Origin: Nematostella vectensis
Lineage: Eukaryota; Cnidaria; Anthozoa; Actiniaria; Edwardsiidae
Length of the DNA stretch: 64,000 bases
NCBI RefSeq assembly: GCF_932526225.1
Contig: NC_064034.1
Coordinates: forward strand, 6,002,001-6,066,000
Direction: 5' to 3'
In this document: piece after piece, positions 1 through 9,100 of the stretch
Layout of the letters: every line of letters starts with the position of its first letter
Position numbering within the stretch: position 1 is the stretch's first letter
Made by a program: the position numbers and the translations under genes
The notes under the pieces: generated by a model
What the model was told of the DNA's origin: nothing
What the model saw: the letters and a program-made list of their open reading frames with translations, nothing else
Databases searched by the model: none

Positions 1-1675
1 TACATACCAGCCATCCATGGCGTCACCTTACCTACCCCGAGTACAGAACTGCCATCGATGACGTCACCTTACCTACCCTGAGTACAGACCCCCCATCCAT
101 GAAGTCACCTCTACCTACATTGAGTACATACCAGCCACCCATGACGTCACCTATATCTACCCTGTGTACCTGCCATCCATGACGTCACCTCTACCTACCC
201 TGAGTACTTACCAGCTATCCTTGACGTCACTTTACCTAACCAGAGTACAGACCTGCCATCCATGACGTCACCTTACCTACCACGAGTACAGACCTGTCAT
301 CCATGACGTCACCTTACCTACCCCGAGTACAGACCCACCATTCATGGCGTAACTTTACCTACCCTGAGTAAAGACCTGCCATTCATGACGTCACCTTACC
401 TACCACGAGTACAGACCCGCCATCCATGACGTCACCTTAACTACTCTGAGTACAGACCTGCCATCCATGACGTCACTTTACCTACCCCGAGTACAGACCT
501 GCCATCCATGACGTCACCTTACCTACCACGAGTACAGACCTGTCATCCATGACGTCACCTTACCTACCCCGAGTACAGACCCACCATTCATGGCGTAACT
601 TTACCTACCCTGAGTAAAGACCTGCCATCCATGACGTCACCTTACCTACCCTGAGTACAGACCTGCCATCCATGACGTCACCTTACCTACCCTGAGTACA
701 GATCCACCATCCTTCATGACGTCACCTTACCTACCCTGAGTTCAGACCCTCATCCATGACGTCACCTTACCTACCCTGAGTACAGACCTGCCATCCATGA
801 CGTCACCTCTGCCTACCCCGAGTACAGACCCACCATCCATGACGTCACTTTACCTACCCCGGGTACAGACCCGCCATCCATGACGTCACCTTACCTACTC
901 AGGATACAGACCCCCATCCATGACGTCACCGTACCTACCCAGAGTACAGACCCGCCATCCATGACGTCACCTTACCTACCCCGAGTACAGACTTGCCATC
1001 CATGACGTCACCGTACCTACCCCGAGTACAGACTTGTCATCCATGACATCACCTTACCTACCCTGTGTACAAACCTGCCATCTATGACGTCACATTACCT
1101 ACCCCGAGTACAGACCCTCATCCATGACGTCACCTTACCTACCACGAGTACAGACCTGTCATCCATGACGTCACCTTACCTACCCCGAGTACAGACCCCC
1201 ATCCATGGCGTCACCTTACCTACCCCGAGTACAGACCAGCCATCCATGACGTCACCTTACCTACCTTGTGTACATACCAGCCATCCATGACGTCACCTTA
1301 CCTACCCAGAGTACAGACCTGCCAACCATGACGTCACCTTACCTACCCCGAGTACAGACCTGCCATCCATGACGTCACCTTACCTACCCTGAGTACAGAC
1401 TTGCCATGCATGACGTCACCTTACCTGCCCTAAGTACAGACCAGCCATCCATGACGTCACCTTACCTACCCCGGGTACAGACTCACCATCCATGATGTCG
1501 CCTTACCTACCCCGAGTACAGATCTGCCATCCATGATGTCACTTAACTTACCCTTGGTATAGACCCACCATCCGTGACGTCACCTCTACCTACCCCGAGT
1601 ACAGACCTGCCATCCATGACGTCACTTAACTTACCCTGTGTACATACCCGCCATCCATGACGTCACTTTACTTAC
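1..1675 (-). repeat. Tandem array (~41 bp unit) of duplicated F5/8C exon end plus 5' splice site
   Basis: The plus-strand unit reads roughly CCATCCATGACGTCACCTTA then CCTACCCCGAGTACAGACCTG. On the minus strand each unit carries GACGTCATGGATGG, then a short tract, then GGTAAG. This matches the last codons of the adjacent discoidin exon (ending at 1676) plus its splice donor. Units next to the exon read CTTACCCTTGGTATAGACC and are closest to the exon sequence; units farther away are the CTACCCCGAGTACAGACC subtype. The array fills the intron that follows the exon and runs off the left edge. A 41 bp unit is not a multiple of three and carries stop codons, so it is not a coding repeat. Confidence 0.9.
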
Positions 1676-4600
1676 CCTTGGTATAGACCCGCCATCCTTG
1701 ACGTCGCTCCACTCGGTTCCAGTGAAGCTGTACTTGATAACGTATAGCGTGACCCACTTTCTTAGCGTGCGGGAACCCTGTGTGGCTATTCCTGTAACTG
1801 TCCTCACCCCTCTAAGGTCAACCTGAAGATACTCAGTGTTGGCTGATGTGGAACTGCACCAAGATGAGCCGCCGTACAATCGGCCAGCGGATGCCGTGTA
1901 CGCGCCATTATTGCTTGATGACGTCATTTGTGAGTCAAGGATGTAGCCACGCTCCACTCCGAGTGACGATGCACAAGCTGAAAAGCGGTTGTTTTGTGAT
2001 ATATTACATGGCTTTTCTTATAAACCTTTATGCATCATGCAACGTGGCGGTACCTGACTGTAATCCGCGGTAATCCAGTCTTGTTGTTGGGTAAGTTTGG
2101 TATGCTGTTGGAACAAACCGGATGAATCTGGCCAGTGGCGGATGAGCGAGCAGTCTCACCACTACACTTGATATATCAGTATTTCCAGTAAACACCTGTA
2201 AAAAAACATTATAAAAGTTTCGTTTTGCTTATTGTTAATTTCATTCCGGCAACCAAATTAAAATTCTGACCTGCCCTTTCAAAAAGTGTCACTCGCATCA
2301 CGGCCCTTTAAAAAGGTGGCATTGTGGGATAATTTATCACGAAATTCCCCGAGATGCCATGCTATAAGTTAGTGATACCACGATAATCGCATTGACCTGG
2401 CGTATGAATGTATTAGCGCCGGACATGGCAGCCAATTTGAAACTCGCGATGTTTTTCATCGCTTTTATCGCTGTGTCTTGGATGGGGAACCTCAATGCCC
2501 CTCATTACTATAATATAAGAGGCTACTCAGCGTATTCGAGAGTAACCGTGAGGAATTTGCTGCCTTGGAGGCTAAGATTTGCCAAGTTTTCTTTCAGGCC
2601 GATTAGCATATGGCACAAACGTGGACATATTTCTCTTCTTCATCCGTTCCCGCCAGATTTGACAACTTCAATGAACGTCGAATGGAACCCGGGACCAGAC
2701 AACTTAGATCACTGTCCAGTTCGCCGGAAATATAGACGATGCAGGGCCGGGAAAAAGGTCAAGGAAAGACTAAACAGCAAAGTTTACAAGATTCCCGTTG
2801 TTATTTCAAATTGGTCACGCAATGGCTGTCACGGAAGGAAAACGACACGAACGCAAACTCTCTCGTTGATTAAACTTTTCTCAGGAACCAATGCTTCTAG
2901 AATAGTCCCAAAGTGCATGGTTCTTAATGCCAGATCTCTTGCCAAGCCTGACGCAGCCCCGGCTCTTTATGCTGAGCTGAGCTCAACTAACATCGACATA
3001 TGCTTAGTCTCTGAGTCATGGTTGAATAAAAAGATTCCATTCCCAGAAATAAGCGACATTAGCCAGTGGTTTCTCTGGGCTCACATTTTGCTAGGCCCGC
3101 GAGGAATAACAGCGGTATCACAAAAAAAACGAGATTCCGGCCAGCACAGGGGCTTCCCTTCTATTGTTACACTAGAAGTATTTAATCAGGTTGACTAAAA
3201 TTCCAAATAAAAGTAGTATTAGCGGTATTTAAACGTGCAAGGAGCATCTCTGATTTGATACGTCCAATGATAATGGAAGTGCGGCAGTCTTGCTGAGGTT
3301 GGAAAACATTATATGCGCAAATTTAAAAAAAAAATGTATTTTAGAAAGGGTTTATGGTTCCCCTGTGTCTGTCCCAGAAAGCCGTGGGGCCGTTTAAAAA
3401 CAAAATGGAGAACGGACGAACGGAGAGAAGTTGTTCTTGCGGAGCGCACCGTTTTCCTTGCTTCAGTCTGTATCTTAAAGACAACAATAATGGTTCCTGA
3501 ACTAGGCATAACTACATCAAATGTTATTTCTTCTGGAACAAGATTGGAAGGCGCTACTGCCTATTTGATTGGCCAATTTGATGGAAGGATAGTCGATTTA
3601 CCAATTTCGAGTCCTGCACCTGTGATGCGGCGAACAGTTCTACCTTTTAAACGACTACTTTTATGCCCGATTTCAATGAAATTACAGAGAATGTATGGAG
3701 GATTGCATGCTCTTAAGCGAACAAAAGTGCAATGTCCAAGGAACAATTATAGGGCTTTCTCTGGCACCGTTTGAACGGAAAGTGTATCACTCGAATGGCA
3801 AGGGTTTTTTTTTCGAGTCCTGCATCGTGAGCCCAAAATCTCTGAAACGAGAAAATTTGATAAATTGTGATGTCTCCCCATGTTTCCTTATAATAAATGG
3901 CAGCCATTTTGACATTGTATGTGCACTATTACGCATGCGTGGCGGCCATGTTGTCTCTCATTTCTGGGAATTGCTATCGCACTTGATCTGCCCTGATGGT
4001 TATGTGATGGTGAGGAAGGACCAAGCGGATCTCAGAGCTGGTGGAGGGGTTGCAATCATCTGCCGAAATGATTGGAAGATGAAAGTGCTCAATGTAGCTG
4101 CTAGTTTCGAATCTGAGACTGTTTGGTGCATAATAACAACACCAAACTCGGAATTTTATGCGGCTAGTATATACCACCCTCCAAACCCAGACTATGATGC
4201 AGCTGTATTACTTGACTTCATGTCTGATACGTGTGACCAGATTTTACTGGAGAACCCAAATGCTAAGATCATCATAGCTGGTGATATAAATCAGTTGAAC
4301 ATTAGTGAGTTTACGCGTCAACATGCATTACACCAAATGGTCAAGGTCCCCACCAGGGGAGAACGTATTCTGGATGTCTTTCTCACTAATTATCCTTTCC
4401 TATGGAAACATGGCTCAGTGAACAAAGGTCTTGTAAGATCCGACCATCTTGTAGTAACTGTACCGCCATTGGCCCTTGTTAAACCCAGCAGAAAATATGT
4501 CAGCCTCAGGGACACACGTGAACATAGGAAGGTTGCTATGGACTCGAAATTAGAGATTTCAAAGCTGAAGTGGGCTGAAGATTTCAACTTTGAGAATCCT

Positions 4601-6093
4601 GAGGAATGCGTACGAATTTTGAATGACAGGTTGTGGAATTTGTTTGATCAAAGTTTCCCATGTATCAACGTCAAAATGTCATCCAGGGACCCACCCTATA
4701 TCGCCCTTGGTCAAACATCTCTGTAACATCAGGAATAAGACTTCACGGTTCCGCAGCGAGGCTAAGAACACCATACGCCAAGAAAGGATTAATAAATTAA
4801 TCCGTATGAACCAGGTGATGTCTGTTCAGAATGAAAGCAAGGAACACTCTAGGGGCTCCAAGGGGTGGTGGGACGTAGCGAATAGGATTACGGGCAGGAA
4901 ATCGCAGGGGACTCCTGTTAGTATGGTGTTACAGCCTGATGAAATCAACACCTATTTCCAGGCCATTAACATGGATGATGCATATAAAGCTCCGGCGCTA
5001 GTGCCGATACCTGAGGGTTGCAAAGTCCCTTCTATCGACGAGCACGCAGTAACAAATCTCTTAATTCATCAAAAGAGAACTGCTTCTGGGGCTGATGAGT
5101 TCCCATATTGGCTCTGGCGGGATTATGGCCATCACCTGGCACCTGTCATTACCAAAATCTTCAACAGCTCTCTGAAACATCAAATGGTCCCTTCTCTGTG
5201 GAAACTAGCTAACGTGACACCCATTCCCAAAGAATCGCCATTGCACGAATGCAATCAGTTACGGCCTATATCATTGACAAACATCATAATGAGAATCTTC
5301 GAAAGGCTGGTCTTCAAACAAGAAGTGTCATCTGCTCTGAACTCACAAATACGATCTGATCAGTTTGTCTATAAGCAAGTCCACAATACCACCATGGCCT
5401 TGCTTAAGTGTCAGCACCATTGGCTAAACTGGTTAGACAAGGACGTTGACTTCGTCAGAGTATTTTCTTTTGATTTTAGCAAGGCCTTCGACTCTGTTTC
5501 CCATAAGATATTATGCAGAAAGCTAAAGTCCTATGACATTAATCCTTATGTCATTAACTGGATTGTTAGCTTTTTGGGTAACCGTAAACAAAGGGTGGTG
5601 GTGGGTGGAGTGTCAACGAAGTTTGTCAATATCGACAGAGTTGTTCCTTAAGGAACTGTGTTGGGACCTGTCTTGTTTTCCATTATGGTGAACGACATTA
5701 TCCCGGTCAACCCTAGTAAGATCCTCTTGGTTAAGTACGCCGATGACATCAGGCTGAGCATTCCTCAACGACATAACTCTGCTGATTTATCTTCAGTTGA
5801 AGTTCAGAATATCAAGAATTGGTCAAAGGAAAGTGCTGCTAGATACGAGTACACAACCAGTTACACACCAATTGCAGAAATAATCAGAGATAGGGACGTC
5901 AAACTATGGGAGAGGATAACATCAGATGACAACCACTGCCTGAGTTGCATGCTGCCGAAACGGAAAACCCGCAGCCTGAGGAAAAGGGGGCATGATTTTA
6001 TCTTGCCGCAAGTAAATATTTAGTAGAGAAGTATATAAGTAGTTAATGGTTTGTAACCCGCCACGTCTGTCTGTCGGGATTATTTTTAATAAA

Positions 6094-6189
<96 letters not shown>

Positions 6190-9100
6190 GCCCGCTATCT
6201 GCTATTTGTTCATTCATTCATTCATTCATTCATTTTCCCATCCACCTCATAAGCTTAGTTATTTCCGCTATCACTTGGGCTCTCCAGGTCTCCCCCATAA
6301 CTTATTTGAGCAAATGAGAGCAGTGGGAATATATCCATTAGATACTAATGTCACGGAGGAAAATAACGAAATATAGATTAACGTCATCTTTGACAACTAA
6401 ATATCTTACATTAATTAAACGCCGACTTTCCTGAAGTTAAGAACCGTTATAAGTATGTTTTGTTTATTCAACTAAAAGGCGTCTGTTTGTTTAAACAAGT
6501 TATATCAACAAAGTAACTTAAGCTGTTCCTAAGAAATAGGATAGCGAAAAGTAAAAAGTTGACGCTTGACCCAGTGGAAAAGTCAAGCGCAAAGAGTGGC
6601 GCGTCTTTTTTCCAGGGGTATTTGACAACCAGAATTTGGCCACCAATTCTCGGTTCGCGCTTCTTAACGAAGGAAGAAAAGTTAGGTCTGAGTTCACACA
6701 GGGTTTGCCCTGTGTAGGATTCAGACCTGGCCGTCGACGAAATTAGGATTTAGTACGGTTTAAGATTTTGAGTGCAAAAATGATTGCAATCTTGTCAATC
6801 ATTATATTCATTTGTGTATCTTGCCATGCGCACTAGCAGTGTGACAAGTTAGTGTGCGACAACCGTAGTCAGTAGCAACATGTAAACATTACGTAAGTCA
6901 CGGTAGCCCAAGGGTAACAAACCGACATACCCATGGGGGGGTAGTTCGTTCCTCGGACGCCCATTGGCTGAAACCTTATCTAAACAGAGCTAAAAGCTTT
7001 CCATGGCTGTCAGTGTCAGATTACCTAAGGGACACCGTTGTCGGACCCTATAAAAAGGGGTGCGGTAGAAGCCGCAGATATATGTCTTGTAAACCTTTAG
7101 TTTGTAACAGCTAAAAAAGCCCGGTACCTGTACCGCCCCCCCTACAGCCTACTGTCGTTGTTACAATAGGCTTTATTTTCCAAATGCCTGACAAAAATAC
7201 TCGGATATCATCTACTAAAACAGTTCGAGGTTGATAAAAAGGCGAAAAGATCATTGAGGCGGAATCCCAAATATGGTATGCAATACCTGAGACTTATTAT
7301 ATGGCGTCCAGGTGATGTTATTGTCAGAGTACGCAATAGTATAGAGCTTGGTCCATTCCGACAACAAAGAGCTCGTTGTCCCTTGAGAGGCCACAGAGCA
7401 CACGCGCCACAGACCTCCCAGGTCAACTTGGAGATATGTATTGTCTATATCGGCAGCTTTTGGTGTCCAAGCCTTTGATGTTTGTAGTCTTGCGTACCAG
7501 GGATAGTAGCCGCTACTATACCATGAATTGCTGGTGAAGCGATGATCAGGAATCATATTTGTGCTCTGAAGGCCGACTGCGTGAGACTGACAATCTGATA
7601 AAAGGTTGGCATGGTAATTTTGCTTTTATTTTTTTTATAAACGACACGAAAATGCGGTCTGGCGCGAGATTTTCTAAAACACAGTACCTGATCCCAGTCG
7701 GTGACCGTACAGCTCCAACCGTAGACACTTTGACCCAGTCTCCGAAATTGGCACCACGCGGACGTATCTGGCGGCGGGGGCTTGGTACAGTACTTGACGC
7801 ACGACCGAGTTTCTGTCGTAATTACCGTTGAACTTCTATATGAAGAATATCAATTTTAAAGAATCTATGCTTACCATGGTGATATACAGCACAATATTTC
7901 TAGAATAGCAGTTACTGCCTTACCCTAGTGGTGTTATTTTCTCTATAACTTGTCCAGTTTGCTCCATCATCCGAGCAATCAATCCGATAAGTCTGTACCC
8001 ACTGGTCAGCGGACGGATCACCTTGTGTAGCTACGGCGCAGATCATGTGACTTGACCCAAGATCCACCTGCAGGTATGGCGAGACGTCACCTGAGCCCGC
8101 ACACCATGCACCGCTTGTAGTGCCCAGTCTTGCGCGTACGGCATTTGCGTTGTTTGATGAGGCGGAGATACTTGCGCTAGGTACGCGATTGTCACCGAGT
8201 CCTAGAGCCAGACTCTCGCACGCTACGGAGATGGATAAAAAAGAAAATGTTTATGCTTTTTCCCTTCTATGCTTACTCATAATGTGTGTTTGTCTATCAA
8301 CAAGGACCTTTGATATCTTCAAAACTGATTTTTGGATAACTTTGGATAACTCGTTTTGGTCTTGTTTTATAGCAAAAACAATAGGTACTTTTAAAACTCG
8401 GGTGCTTAATGGAGTTTACCTATATTAAAAACTTATCAAAGTTGATGTTAGATTTACGCTATCACGCGTTCGTGTTGCAATTCGCCGATTTGAGATACGG
8501 CTGCTCAATAGAGTTTCACATTATATCTTGATATATTTTTCCCATAAATATGGTGCTATGGTGCTGTTGCTTTTACGCTATCTGAAGCACAGAAATATGT
8601 TTTTACTGTAAACTCTCATCAGCTCCACAAAATAATATCTGTAGATCAATAATGCGCACTATCTGTAGATGTTTTTGCATGCGTACTCATTACTTATATA
8701 ATACATCATGTGTTTCAAGTATACGTAATTGTGTTGCTCACAGCATTCGATGTCTCCAAACAGGTCTGCTCGTAAACAGATTGCGCTATTCCAGGTCAGC
8801 GGCTTGATTCTGACGTAGCGCGCTCTGATTGGATGACTGAGCCATTTGATCATCGCAACATTCTTGTTGACGTTACCCGTGAAGTTCTGCACAAACGAAA
8901 GCGACACGATTTTAGCAATGTGAAACATAATTTATATTAAATCTCAAAGAATTCATAGGAATCCTTAACCCTATTCAGACTGGGGGGAGGGGGCTCTTTA
9001 AAATCTTAAAATCTATCTGCGGAAGTTTTGATGCCATTGACATGTCGAGGAGACGCTCCATGTTACCATGGCAACCGTTTTTTTTACACATAGGTTTCCC

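Larger units (their letters stand above)
2392..6225 (+). mobile_element. Defective APE-type non-LTR retrotransposon (CR1/L2-like LINE)
   Basis: The 5' part (real ATG about 2404) has a hydrophobic stretch, a 2A-like motif and then an AP-endonuclease domain: MVLNARSLAKPDA, SESWLNKK, RAGGGVAIICR, AGDINQLN, and RSDHLVV near 4435. The reverse transcriptase follows: LRPISLTNIIMRIFERL, FDFSKAFDSVSHK, GTVLGPVLFSIMVNDI and KYADDIRL. The copy is dead: a MITE splits the endonuclease (3039-3971), a frameshift lies near 4700, a TAA interrupts VVP-GTVLGP at about 5650, and sequence after NIKNWS is deleted before the C-terminal LWERITSDDNHCLS. It ends with AATAAAG and an ATG/ATT microsatellite, as in CR1/L2-type elements. 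It sits antisense in a gene B intron. Confidence 0.9.

Noticed and set aside
2392-3198. A host secreted protein starting near 2404
   Set aside because: The frame runs directly into the LINE endonuclease (LNARSLAKPD, SESWLNKK), so it is the element's own N-terminus.
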